A DNA stretch of 64,000 nucleotides from Actinophytocola sp044466355 (GTDB lineage: Bacteria > Actinomycetota > Actinomycetes > Mycobacteriales > Pseudonocardiaceae), in contig NZ_JBITMQ010000001.1 in NCBI RefSeq assembly GCF_044466355.1, positions 992,001 through 1,056,000 on the forward strand, read 5' to 3'. The position numbers and the translations under genes were made by a program. Each line of letters opens with the position of its first letter. Within the stretch, counting starts at the first letter, position 1. This document shows positions 51,456 to 59,777 of the stretch, one piece after another. The notes beneath the pieces were generated by a model that saw nothing but the letters and a program-made list of their open reading frames with translations, was not told the DNA's origin and did not search any database.

Positions 51456-54400
51456 CGACCAGGATGACCGGAGTCCGGTCGGTGCTCGGCGTCTCGCCGA
51501 CCGAACCGGACTGCTTCCGCACCGTCGGCGACGCCATCAGCGCGGCCCGCGACGGTGACGTCATCGCCGTGCGGCCCGGCGTCTACCCGGAGTCGATCGT
51601 GCTGGACCGGGACGTGACGCTGTCCGGTTCCGGGTCGCCAGGCGAGGTCCGCATCGAGGCGGCCGGCGCGCCGGTGCTGCGGGTGACCGTCGAACACGTC
51701 GAGGTGTCGGGCATCGAGTTCGCGCATTCCGGCGGGGAGGTCGCGGTCGACCTGCGGTCCGGGGTGCTGAACCTGGACGAGTGCGTGGTCGCCGCCGACT
51801 CCGAGGTCGCGGTCGTGGCACGCCGGGGCGGGGTGTTCCGGGCGGGCGCCACCACGGTGCGCAACCCGGGCGGCGCCGGGGTGCTGGTGTTCGACGGCGC
51901 CAAGGCGGAGCTGACCGGCTGCACGTTCACCTCGGTCGGCACGACCGCGGTCGTCGCCCGCTCCGGTGGCACGCCCACCATGGTGGACTGCGTGGTCGCC
52001 GAGGCGAAGGGCGCGGTGCTGGCGGCCGACGGCGGTCGCGGCGAGCTGCGTCGCTGCCGCATCACCGACATCTCCGGCACGGCGATCGTCGTCGAGGAGA
52101 GCAGCGAGCTGACCGTCACCGACACCGATCTGTCCACCGTGGACGGTGTGGGGGTGCTGTCGGCGGGCGGGTCGCGGCCGGTGCTGCGCGACTGCCGGAT
52201 CACCGACACGACCGCGCAGGCGATCGTGGTGGTGCAGAACGCGTCCGTGGAACTGGACCGGGTCACCGTGGACGGCGCCCGAGGGCACGCGGTACAGGTG
52301 CTGGACGGCTCCACCGCGGACCTGACCGACTGCGTGGTCACCGGCGCCGCGCACGACGCGGTGGTCGCCGGTGCGGACGGTGTGATCCGCATGGCTGGCT
52401 GTGAGATCACCGGCGGGGTCGGGCACGGTGTGCTGGCCGAGCGACAGGCCCGGATCACCGTGCGGGACACCAGGGTCGTCGGCGCCGGGGCCGCGGGCGT
52501 GCTCGCGCGCGACCAGACCCGGCTGGAGGTCGACGGCGGCGAGGTGCGTGAGTGCCAGAGCGGTGTCGTGTGGCGCGGGCAGGCGGGTGGGTCGATCACC
52601 GGGTGCGCGGTGCGCGACAACCTCGGCGACGGCATCGCCGTGCTCTCCGAGGAGGACGTGCAGGTCACCGACTGCGTCGCGGAACGCAACCTGGGCGACG
52701 ACACCCGGCTGCCGGGCGGCACCCGGTCCGCACTCACCGCCGACGAGTCCACAGTGGACACCAAGCCGCCCGCCGGGGACGCCGACGAGCTGGAGGACCT
52801 GCTCGCCGAGCTGAGCGAGCTCGTCGGGCTGGACGGGGTCAAGCGCGAGGTGGAGACGTTGGTGCGGCTGCACCAGATGTCCGAGCGGCGCGCGCAGGCG
52901 GGGCTGCCGTCGCCGCCGTTGTCGCGGCACCTCGTGTTCACGGGCGCGCCCGGCACCGGCAAGACCACCGTCGCGCGGCTCTACGGCCGCATCCTCACCG
53001 CGCTCGGCGTGCTGAGGTCCGGGCAGCTGGTCGAGGTCGCGCGGCCGGACCTGGTCGCGTCGGTGGTCGGCGGCACGGCGATCAAGACCACCGAGATGTT
53101 CACCAAGGCCATCGGCGGGGTGCTGTTCATCGACGAGGCGTACACGCTGTCGGCGGGCAACAACGGCGGTGGCGGCCCCGACTTCGGCCGCGAGGCGATC
53201 GACACGCTGGTGAAGCTGATGGAGGACCACCGCGACGAGGTCGTGGTGATCGTCGCGGGCTACACCAACGACATGCGGTCGTTCCTCGCCGCGAACCCCG
53301 GTCTGTCGTCCCGGTTCTCGCGGACCATCGAGTTCGCCGACTACTCGTCGGCCGAGCTGGTCACGATCGTCGAGGGGCTGTGCCGCGGTCACGACTACCG
53401 GCTCGAGTTCGAGACCAGGGCGGCCCTGCACACGTACTTCACGAACCTTCCCCGCGACGCCGCGTTCGGCAACGGCCGCACCGCGCGGAAGGTGTTCGAG
53501 GAGATGCTCGGCAGGCAGGCGTACCGGCTGGCCGACGACCCAGACGCCGGGCACGTCGCGCTCACCCGGCTCCTCCCGGACGACCTCGGGCCGCTGCCGG
53601 GCTCGTCGGTCGGCGCGGGCGCCGGGCGCGTGGACGAGGAACGGATCGAGCAGCTGCTCTCCACATTGCGCGGGCTCGTCGGCCTGGACGAGGTCAAGGC
53701 TGAGGTGTCCGACATGGTCGACCTGCTCGCGTCCGCCCGGCGGCGGCAGGCGATGGGACTGCCCGCGCCGTCGGTGAGCAGACACCTGATCTTCGCGGGG
53801 CCGCCCGGTACCGGTAAGACGACGGTGGCGCGGCTGTACGGGTCGCTGCTCGCCGCGCTGGGGGTGCTGGCGCAGGGACAGGTCACGGAGGTGGCGCGTG
53901 CGGACCTGGTCGGGGAGTACGTCGGCCACACCGCGCGGCGCACCACGGAGGCGTTCGACCGCGCGCGGGGAGGGGTGCTGTTCATCGACGAGGCGTACAC
54001 GCTGTCGTCGAGCCGGGGCAGCGGCCACGACTTCGGCCGCGAGGCCATCGACACGCTGGTGAAGTTGATGGAGGACCACCGCGACGAGGTGGTCGTCATC
54101 GCGGCGGGGTACGAGCGGGAGATGGGCGGGTTCCTGGCGGCCAACCCCGGCCTGTCGTCGCGGTTCTCCCACCGCGTCCGGTTCGCCGACTACACGCCGG
54201 ACGAGCTGGTCACGATCGTCAACCAGCACGCCACGACCGCGGGGTACGAGTGCACGGGGCCGACGGTGGCGGCGCTGCGGACGCACTTCGCGAAGATGCG
54301 GCGCGGCGAGTCGTTCGGCAACGGCCGCTACGCCCGGCAGATCCTCGACGAGGCGATCGCCCACCACGCCCGCCGCACGCGCTCGCTGACCGACCCCACG

Positions 54401-54469
54401 ATGGACGACCTGTGCCTGCTGCTGCCGCAGGACGTGCCCCCGCCGCCACGCCCGGAACCGACCGCGTGA
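51452..54469 (+). CDS. eccA: EccA-like double AAA+ ATPase with N-terminal right-handed beta-helix
   Basis: The product has 1,005 residues from the GTG at 51452 (GGAGGACG upstream; overlaps the previous stop). Residues ~15-440 are ~22-residue beta-helix turns (VVDCVVAEAKGAVLAADGGRGELRRCRITD and similar), like NosD/pectate-lyase folds. Two CbbX/EccA AAA+ modules follow. P-loop 1 is GAPGTGKT (498-505) and P-loop 2 is GPPGTGKT (783-790). Both have LFIDEAYTL Walker B segments, a DFGREAIDTLVKLMEDHRDEVVVI block and an Arg finger region (NPGLSSRFS). Known of the family: EccA is a cytosolic ATPase that helps load or recycle ESX substrates and their chaperones. It is the last gene of system 2, before a strong terminator. 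Confidence 0.88.
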   Translation: MTTRMTGVRSVLGVSPTEPDCFRTVGDAISAARDGDVIAVRPGVYPESIVLDRDVTLSGSGSPGEVRIEAAGAPVLRVTVEHVEVSGIEFAHSGGEVAVDLRSGVLNLDECVVAADSEVAVVARRGGVFRAGATTVRNPGGAGVLVFDGAKAELTGCTFTSVGTTAVVARSGGTPTMVDCVVAEAKGAVLAADGGRGELRRCRITDISGTAIVVEESSELTVTDTDLSTVDGVGVLSAGGSRPVLRDCRITDTTAQAIVVVQNASVELDRVTVDGARGHAVQVLDGSTADLTDCVVTGAAHDAVVAGADGVIRMAGCEITGGVGHGVLAERQARITVRDTRVVGAGAAGVLARDQTRLEVDGGEVRECQSGVVWRGQAGGSITGCAVRDNLGDGIAVLSEEDVQVTDCVAERNLGDDTRLPGGTRSALTADESTVDTKPPAGDADELEDLLAELSELVGLDGVKREVETLVRLHQMSERRAQAGLPSPPLSRHLVFTGAPGTGKTTVARLYGRILTALGVLRSGQLVEVARPDLVASVVGGTAIKTTEMFTKAIGGVLFIDEAYTLSAGNNGGGGPDFGREAIDTLVKLMEDHRDEVVVIVAGYTNDMRSFLAANPGLSSRFSRTIEFADYSSAELVTIVEGLCRGHDYRLEFETRAALHTYFTNLPRDAAFGNGRTARKVFEEMLGRQAYRLADDPDAGHVALTRLLPDDLGPLPGSSVGAGAGRVDEERIEQLLSTLRGLVGLDEVKAEVSDMVDLLASARRRQAMGLPAPSVSRHLIFAGPPGTGKTTVARLYGSLLAALGVLAQGQVTEVARADLVGEYVGHTARRTTEAFDRARGGVLFIDEAYTLSSSRGSGHDFGREAIDTLVKLMEDHRDEVVVIAAGYEREMGGFLAANPGLSSRFSHRVRFADYTPDELVTIVNQHATTAGYECTGPTVAALRTHFAKMRRGESFGNGRYARQILDEAIAHHARRTRSLTDPTMDDLCLLLPQDVPPPPRPEPTA

Positions 54470-54474
54470 CGCGC

Positions 54475-54505
54475 CAACGCACCGAAGGACCCCTTCGGTG
54501 CGTTG
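54475..54505. terminator. Strong bidirectional terminator
   Basis: Perfect 14-bp stem CAACGCACCGAAGG / CCTTCGGTGCGTTG with an ACC loop, between the EccA-like stop (54469) and the convergent sigma gene. A second small stem (GTGCTGA/TCAGCAC) follows at 54508-54530. Confidence 0.8.
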
Positions 54506-54538
54506 GGCGTGCTGATGGCGTCCTTCAGCACTTCCGGG

Positions 54539-55060
54539 TCAGGCGGCTTCCAGTTGCCTGCCCGGGACCAGGGTGCGCAGTGCGCGCAGGGCGTTGTGCA
54601 GCCTGCTCTTCACCGTCCCCGCGGGCACGCCGAGCGCCTTGGCGGCGGACGCGGCCGTGCGGTCGGCGTAGTAGACCTCGACGAGCGTGTCGCGGTGGAC
54701 CGGGGACATCCGCTCGAGGATCGCGTTCACCACGACCCTCGTCTCCACCTCGTCGCTCGCCGGGGGCAGGACGACGGTGTACTCGAGGTCCTGGTCGGGC
54801 AGCTCGACCTCGGTGGGCCGGGCGCGTCTGCCGCGGTGCTGGTCGACCGCGATGTTGTGCGCCACCCGCATCAGCCAGCCGCGGACCGAGCCGTGGTTCT
54901 CCGTGAGCCGGTCGAGGTTGCGCCACGCCCGTACCCACGTCTCCTGCACCACGTCCTCCGCCGCGTGCCGGTCGCCGCCCGTCAGGCGGTTGGCGTAGTT
55001 CTGGAGAGCCGCGCCGTGTGCTCTCATCACCGCGTCGATGCTGACCCCGCTGCCGGCCAT
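54539..55060 (-). CDS. ECF-type RNA polymerase sigma factor
   Basis: The product has 173 residues. Region 2 (HGAALQNYANRLTGGDRHAAEDVVQETWVRAWRNL...GWLMRVAHNIAVDQHR) and region 4 (RMSPVHRDTLVEVYYADRTAASAAKALGVPAGTVKSRLHNALRAL) are complete. No anti-sigma gene is adjacent. It lies 139 bases downstream of the Hsp70-like gene on the same strand, past an inverted repeat (55149-55183). It may control the ESX locus or the envelope genes here, but this is only positional. Confidence 0.92.
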   Translation of the reverse strand: MAGSGVSIDAVMRAHGAALQNYANRLTGGDRHAAEDVVQETWVRAWRNLDRLTENHGSVRGWLMRVAHNIAVDQHRGRRARPTEVELPDQDLEYTVVLPPASDEVETRVVVNAILERMSPVHRDTLVEVYYADRTAASAAKALGVPAGTVKSRLHNALRALRTLVPGRQLEAA

Positions 55061-55148
55061 GTCCCGACCTCCCCGTCTCGCTTGCGCTACGAGGAGAAGC
55101 GTCGCCTCGGCGGACGGCGAAGTCGCTGGGGCTTTCCCTCCAGGTCAG

Positions 55149-55183
55149 GGGGTTATCCCGCGTCGCGACGTAGGGATAACCCC
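55149..55183. terminator. 11-bp inverted repeat between Hsp70-like and sigma genes
   Basis: GGGGTTATCCC (55149-55159) and GGGATAACCCC (55173-55183) with a 13-base loop, 17 bases past the Hsp70-like stop. It could equally be an operator for the sigma gene that starts at 55060. Confidence 0.5.
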
Positions 55184-55199
55184 ATTGACCAACCCTGCG

Positions 55200-57149
55200 T
55201 CACGACAGGGCGGAGCAGGGCGTGGCATCCGGGTCATCCGCGGCACCCGGAACCCACCGGATGTCACGGAACGTCACGTCGAGCGGTCCCTGGGCGTAGA
55301 CGAGGAACGGCGTGTTGACCATGGTCTTGTCGAGGCCCGCCGCGGTGAAGCAGGTCAGCGGGATGGTGACCTCGGTCCGTGACCCGACCGGCAGGCCCTT
55401 GAACAACTCGGTGACGTCCAGCTCCGCGCCGCACGGGTAGCGGCAGTGGGTCGCGAGCGACGTCGTGCCCGCGCCGGAGGAGTGCACCGACACGGAGAAC
55501 CGCAGCGCGCCCTTGCCGTCCACGTAGGACGACAGGTCCTTCGTCGCGTTCACCGTCTGCAGGTAGACCTGGGCGGGCTCACCGCCCCGCCACGTGACCC
55601 GCAGCCCGTCGGAGACCCTCGCCGCGATCGCCGCGTGCGCCGCCGACCCACCGGTCAGCTCCGTGCCGTCCCACTTCTCCGCGGACGCGATGAACGCCCG
55701 GTACGGCCCGACGAAGTCGTCCCCGAACACCGTGAGCGGCGGGGGCGGCGGGGCCGGCGCGTTCACGGACGCCTCCGCGGAGCCGGTGCCCGGGGCCGCG
55801 ACCGTGGCGGGCGGTGCGCCCGCGGCCGTGCGGGTGGTCGTCGTGGGTGCCGCGTCCGTCGTGGCCGGGGCGGTGGCGGTCGGCCGCTCGGACCTGGTGC
55901 CCGCGGCCGCGTCGACGTCGTTGCCGTCGTTGATGGCGTCGTCGCTCCCGCCCACCATGATCAGCGCGGTGATGAGCGTGGCGACCACGACGATGACCGC
56001 CGCGGCCGCCGGTACCAGCCAGCGGCGTCTGCCCGTCGGCGGTGGCACCACCGGGTCGCCGACGGGTGCGGGCACGGCGGGTGGGGCAGCGGGTGCGGGC
56101 TGGTGCACCGCCGCCCCCGCGACGGTCGCGGCGCCGAGCGCGACGGTGAACTTCGGGTGCTGCGACACCCGCACCGGCTTGTCGAACTCCTCGAACACCA
56201 GCTGTGTCACGAGCGGGATCCGGGACGAGCCACCGGCGAGCAGCACCGCGGACAGGTCCTCGTCCCGCAGCCCCGCCGACGCGATCGTGCGCCGCAGCGC
56301 GCCGATCGTCAGCTCCACGGACGGTGTGATCGCGGCGTTGAAGTCCCGTCGCGTGATCGTCACCTCGCGGGGCCCGGAGGGCAGTGGCACGGTCAGCGTC
56401 ACGTCCGGTTCGGTGGACAGCTCGATCTTCGCCCGCACGCACAGGGCGCGGAGGTCGGCGAGCGCGTCCGCGGGGTCGAGCCTGCCGATCGCGCCGTCGA
56501 GGCGTTCGTCGACGTGGGCGAGGAGCGCGTCGTCGAAGTCCATGCCACCGAGGTGCTCGACGCCTTCCGGGGTGCCGAGGATCTCCATGGTGCCGGCCCG
56601 CATCCGCAGGACGGTGGTGTCCAGCGTGCCGCCGCCGAGGTCGTAGACCGCGACGGTCTCGCCGTCGCCGAGCGTGCGTTCGCGGCTGTAGTGCCGGGCC
56701 GCGGCCTCGGGTTCGGTGATCAGCTGGTAGTCGGTGATCCCGGCGAGCCTGGGCACCTCGGCGAACTGCTCGCGGCGGTAGGGACCCCAGATCGCCGGGC
56801 AGGTGAGCACGATCGAGTCCGGCGGCCCGCCCATCGCCCTGCTCACCTGGTCGAGCACGTCGCGGAGCTGCGCGGCCATCAGCGCGGCGGGGGAGTAGGC
56901 GGCACCGCCGATCATGAGCGGCGTCGGGTCGCCGAGACGGCGTTTGAAGCCGTGGGCGAGCCGGGCCGGGTTGTCGGCCGCGGCCTGGATGGCGGCGCTG
57001 CCGGTCAGCAGCTTCCCCTCCGCGGTGTGACAGGCGACGGCGGGCACCACTATGTCGTGTGTCAGCGCCACCATCCGGGTACCGTCCACGTGGCTGACGG
57101 CGGCCGCGGTGAATGTGGTGCCCAGGTCGATACCGACCGCGTAGCGCAC
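55200..57149 (-). CDS. Membrane-anchored Hsp70-like ATPase with ExoP-type galactose-binding tail
   Basis: The product has 649 residues from the GTG at 57149 (GGGAGGGG upstream). Residues ~1-360 are an Hsp70/actin-fold nucleotide-binding domain: GIDLGTTFTAAAV, VYDLGGGTLDTTVL and VLLAGGSSRIPLV. The DnaK substrate-binding domain is absent. Instead a Pro-rich linker and a membrane helix (~373-398) lead to a Thr/Pro-rich stalk. The C-terminal domain (~490-640; RYPCGAELDVTELFKGL..., IPLTCFTAAGLDKTMVNTPFLVYAQGPLDVTFRDI) matches the ExoP galactose-binding-like fold known from glycoside hydrolases. Topology: ATPase inside, carbohydrate-binding part outside. Plausibly an envelope sensor; function unknown. 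Confidence 0.85.
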   Translation of the reverse strand: MRYAVGIDLGTTFTAAAVSHVDGTRMVALTHDIVVPAVACHTAEGKLLTGSAAIQAAADNPARLAHGFKRRLGDPTPLMIGGAAYSPAALMAAQLRDVLDQVSRAMGGPPDSIVLTCPAIWGPYRREQFAEVPRLAGITDYQLITEPEAAARHYSRERTLGDGETVAVYDLGGGTLDTTVLRMRAGTMEILGTPEGVEHLGGMDFDDALLAHVDERLDGAIGRLDPADALADLRALCVRAKIELSTEPDVTLTVPLPSGPREVTITRRDFNAAITPSVELTIGALRRTIASAGLRDEDLSAVLLAGGSSRIPLVTQLVFEEFDKPVRVSQHPKFTVALGAATVAGAAVHQPAPAAPPAVPAPVGDPVVPPPTGRRRWLVPAAAAVIVVVATLITALIMVGGSDDAINDGNDVDAAAGTRSERPTATAPATTDAAPTTTTRTAAGAPPATVAAPGTGSAEASVNAPAPPPPPLTVFGDDFVGPYRAFIASAEKWDGTELTGGSAAHAAIAARVSDGLRVTWRGGEPAQVYLQTVNATKDLSSYVDGKGALRFSVSVHSSGAGTTSLATHCRYPCGAELDVTELFKGLPVGSRTEVTIPLTCFTAAGLDKTMVNTPFLVYAQGPLDVTFRDIRWVPGAADDPDATPCSALS

Positions 57150-57179
57150 GAACCCCTCCCTGTGATCAGTCCCCGCGCC

Positions 57180-57209
57180 ATCAAAGCAACCCCAAGCAAG
57201 TCAAGTCAA
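57180..57209 (-). promoter_or_regulatory. Putative sigma70-type promoter of the Hsp70-like gene
   Basis: On the minus strand TTGACT (57209-57204) is followed after 18 bases by TTTGAT (57185-57180), ~30 bases before the GTG at 57149. The region is notably AT-rich for this genome. Confidence 0.4.
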
Positions 57210-57325
57210 TCACAGATAATCGCAGGTTGATTACGGTACGCAGCAACAGGGTGCGGGGGATATCCCTACCTGGCGGGAGGGGCCACACCCTTGTCACGCG
57301 AGGGCACGCCGAGAACGCTGGCAGA

Positions 57326-57877
57326 GTGCTTGGTGTGGTCGCGCGGGTGCGCCGTCTGGGTGCGTGGTTGCCGGGGCTGCTCCGTCCACCCGGCAGGGTG
57401 CACGTGCGGCAGCGTGCCGGTCTGGAACGGACGCTGCACGACGGCGCGGTCGCCGACATCTCGGTGCTCGCCCTGGAACTCGGCATGATCTCGGCGACCT
57501 CGGGCGACGTCCGCGTCGAGGAGAAGGTCGCGGCGGCGCAGGAACGCGTGATGGCCATCCTCGAGAACCTGCGCCGCGTCGGCTCGATGATCTACCCGCC
57601 GGTGCTGGCGAGCTCCGGGCTCGGCCCGGGCCTGCGGGCCGTCGCCGAACACCAGGGTCTCCGGCTCCTGCGGCTCGACCTCCCGGCGGGCGAACTCGGT
57701 GCGGAGGCGCGCTCCCGCGCCGGACTGCTCATCGCCGACCACTTCCAGACCCTGCGCCAGGGCAGCCTGGTGTCCGTGCGCGTCCGGGGTCGCAGGCTGG
57801 TGCGCGTGCACATCACCGACCAGGAACCCGGTGCCGCACAGCGCCGTGAGTACCGCGCACTGTTGCGCTGCGCATGA
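57326..57877 (+). CDS. Histidine-kinase-like protein lacking the ATPase domain
   Basis: The product has 183 residues from the GTG at 57326; the start is uncertain because no clear Shine-Dalgarno is seen. Residues ~30-100 hold the HisKA_3 dimerisation helix with the H-box ERTLHDGAVADISVLALELG. A second helix (EEKVAAAQERVMAILENLRRVGSMIYPPVLASSGLGPGLRAVAE) follows, as in NarL-partner kinases. After that, the N, G1 and G2 boxes of the HATPase domain are missing; the end (LLIADHFQTLRQGSLVSVRVRGRRLVRVHI) is a shortened remnant. No response regulator is adjacent. May be a phosphoacceptor only, or a decayed kinase. Confidence 0.6.
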   Translation: MLGVVARVRRLGAWLPGLLRPPGRVHVRQRAGLERTLHDGAVADISVLALELGMISATSGDVRVEEKVAAAQERVMAILENLRRVGSMIYPPVLASSGLGPGLRAVAEHQGLRLLRLDLPAGELGAEARSRAGLLIADHFQTLRQGSLVSVRVRGRRLVRVHITDQEPGAAQRREYRALLRCA

Positions 57878-57971
57878 TCGCGGTGTCGGGCGATCGCCTG
57901 ACATCACGACGGTTCCGCCCCTTCTAGCGTCGCTCGTGGCCCACCCGGAACCACGGAAGGAACACGGCGAC

Positions 57972-58505
57972 ATGTACCAGGCACCGTCGAGATCGACGGC
58001 GATGTTGACGGCGACCTGGGTGATCACGTCGATCGTGGGGCTCGCCTACACGGGCCTGTTCGTGCTGATGGCTCTCGGTGCGCTGGACGAGATCGAGACG
58101 TTCGAGGACGTCAAGGCGATGAAGGCGGGCGGCGCCCAGGTGACGAACACCGTCGCGGACCTGGACGCGTCCATCGCCGAGAACGAGCTGGCGATCGTCG
58201 TGTTCCTCACCGGCGCCGCGCTCACACTCCCGCTCGTGGTCGTGAGCCTCCTCGGGCGCACGGGACGGGCCTGGGTGCGGGCGCTCGCGACCACCTTCCT
58301 GCTGCCCGCGATCGTCGTGATCGTCTTCGGCGTCATCCACGACATCGCGGACGGCCACCCCGAGAACGCGGTCGCCTTCGCGTTGACCGTGCCCGCGATC
58401 GTGCTGCTCGTCGCGTGGTGGCTCCCGGCCACCACGCGCGCAATGGCCGCGCGGCGGGCCAGGTACCTGCCCGTCGCGCAGCCGTACCACCCGGCGTACC
58501 GGTAG
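57972..58505 (+). CDS. Four-helix membrane protein of unknown function
   Basis: The product has 177 residues from the ATG at 57972, preceded by GGAAGGA. Four hydrophobic helices (about 10-35, 70-92, 98-120, 130-152) are visible, with one polar loop after the first (DEIETFEDVKAMKAGGAQVTNTVADLDASIAENE). The C-terminus is Arg/Tyr/Pro-rich (RRARYLPVAQPYHPAYR). No family is recognised. Confidence 0.75.
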   Translation: MYQAPSRSTAMLTATWVITSIVGLAYTGLFVLMALGALDEIETFEDVKAMKAGGAQVTNTVADLDASIAENELAIVVFLTGAALTLPLVVVSLLGRTGRAWVRALATTFLLPAIVVIVFGVIHDIADGHPENAVAFALTVPAIVLLVAWWLPATTRAMAARRARYLPVAQPYHPAYR

Positions 58506-58514
58506 CGCGCGGAG

Positions 58515-58670
58515 TCAGTGCTCCGGCGTGTCCGGCACGCGGACGTAGTCCACGACGAGCGTGTTCGGGAACGGGGTGCTGTCCGGGTCGCCGGGCCAGT
58601 AGCCGCCGAGGCGAGGTTGAGGATCAGGAAGACGGGCCTCGAAGTGGCCGTAGGTCTGGGGGAAGCAGCC
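58515..58670 (-). pseudogene. GH16 beta-glucanase remnant
   Basis: Reading leftward, FPQTYGHFEAR is the N-terminal GH16 pattern. It runs directly into PVFLILNLA in a second frame (58613-58640), then GGYWPGDPDSTPFPNTLVVDYVRV in the original frame up to the stop at 58515. In intact GH16 enzymes the first and second segments are over a hundred residues apart. So the gene has a large internal deletion plus a small frameshift. No catalytic ExDxE site remains. The rest of the gap up to the NAD kinase at 58804 has no other clear feature. Confidence 0.7.
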
Positions 58671-58803
58671 ACTTGGCGCCGTCGGCGGGGGCGCCCTCGG
58701 GTCGTGAGAACCTGAAAGTCGCCTGCCGTAACCGGCTCCGACAGGCCGTTCGGGCACCGCGCGGGCAGACTCGGGCGCATGACGACCTTCGGGGAACGCT
58801 GAC

Positions 58804-59670
58804 ATGCGCGCGGCCGGGATGGTGTTGCACCCGCGGCGGGACTCCGCGGCGGCGGTGCGCGCGATTCTGGGCTGGGCGGCGAACCGGGGGATCGAGATCC
58901 TCGGGATCGCGGACGAGGTCGCGCGGCTCGACTGCGCGGCGGTCGCGGTGAGCCCGGAGGAGCTGGCCGCCCGGTCCGACCTGCTGGTCAGCCTCGGCGG
59001 CGACGGCACGATGCTGCGCGCGATGCGGCTGGCCGACCGGCAACGGGCGCCGGTGCTCGGCGTGAACCTGGGCAAGCTCGGCTTCCTCGCCGAGGTGGAC
59101 GTCCCCGATCTGCCCGCCGCGCTGTCGGCCATCGACGACCACCAGTTCACCGTCGAGCCACGACTGGCCGTCGACGCGCGGCTCGGCGACCGGACCGTCA
59201 CGGCCTTCAACGACGTCGCCGTGGCGCGGGTGCCCGGCGACGGCAGCGCGGTCGTCGCGGTGGGGGTGGCCGGGCAGGAGTTCGTCAGCTACGCCGCCGA
59301 CGCCGTCATCGTCGCCACCCCGACCGGGTCGACGGCCTACAGCTTCTCGGCGGGCGGCCCGATCACGAGCCCGGCCGTGGAGGCGCTGCTCGTCACCCCG
59401 GCCGCGCCGCATTCCGCGTACAGCCGGGGCGTGGTGCTGTCCGTGCACGACACGGTGGAGCTGACGATGCTGCCGACCAGCGGCCGCCTGGCGGTCGAGG
59501 TCGACGGTGAGGTCGCCGCCTACGTCGGGCCGGGTGACCGCATCGAGCTGCGTGCCCGCCCCGGCGCCGCCCGGGTCGTGCGCCTCGGCATGACGACCTT
59601 CTACCAGCGGGCCCGCCGCAAGCTCGGCCTCACCGACTCGCCGGAGATCCCGCGACTGCCCCCGGTCTGA
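58804..59670 (+). CDS. nadK: NAD kinase
   Basis: The product has 288 residues. GGDGT (65-69) is the nucleotide-binding motif; GVNLGKLGFLAEV (~87-99) and ATPTGSTAYSFSAGGPI are the NadK signatures. It phosphorylates NAD to NADP with ATP or polyphosphate. The protein begins very close to the first strand, slightly shorter than many NadK proteins. It stands alone between the GH16 remnant and the secreted HDWE protein. Confidence 0.92.
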   Translation: MRAAGMVLHPRRDSAAAVRAILGWAANRGIEILGIADEVARLDCAAVAVSPEELAARSDLLVSLGGDGTMLRAMRLADRQRAPVLGVNLGKLGFLAEVDVPDLPAALSAIDDHQFTVEPRLAVDARLGDRTVTAFNDVAVARVPGDGSAVVAVGVAGQEFVSYAADAVIVATPTGSTAYSFSAGGPITSPAVEALLVTPAAPHSAYSRGVVLSVHDTVELTMLPTSGRLAVEVDGEVAAYVGPGDRIELRARPGAARVVRLGMTTFYQRARRKLGLTDSPEIPRLPPV

Positions 59671-59777
59671 CAGTTCCGCGGACATCAGTGCGGCACCGTC
59701 CAGACGGCCGATACCCCCGACCGTCGGTTCCGACTACGTTGGGATGACTGGATCACGACGCGTCGGGGGTTGTGGTG

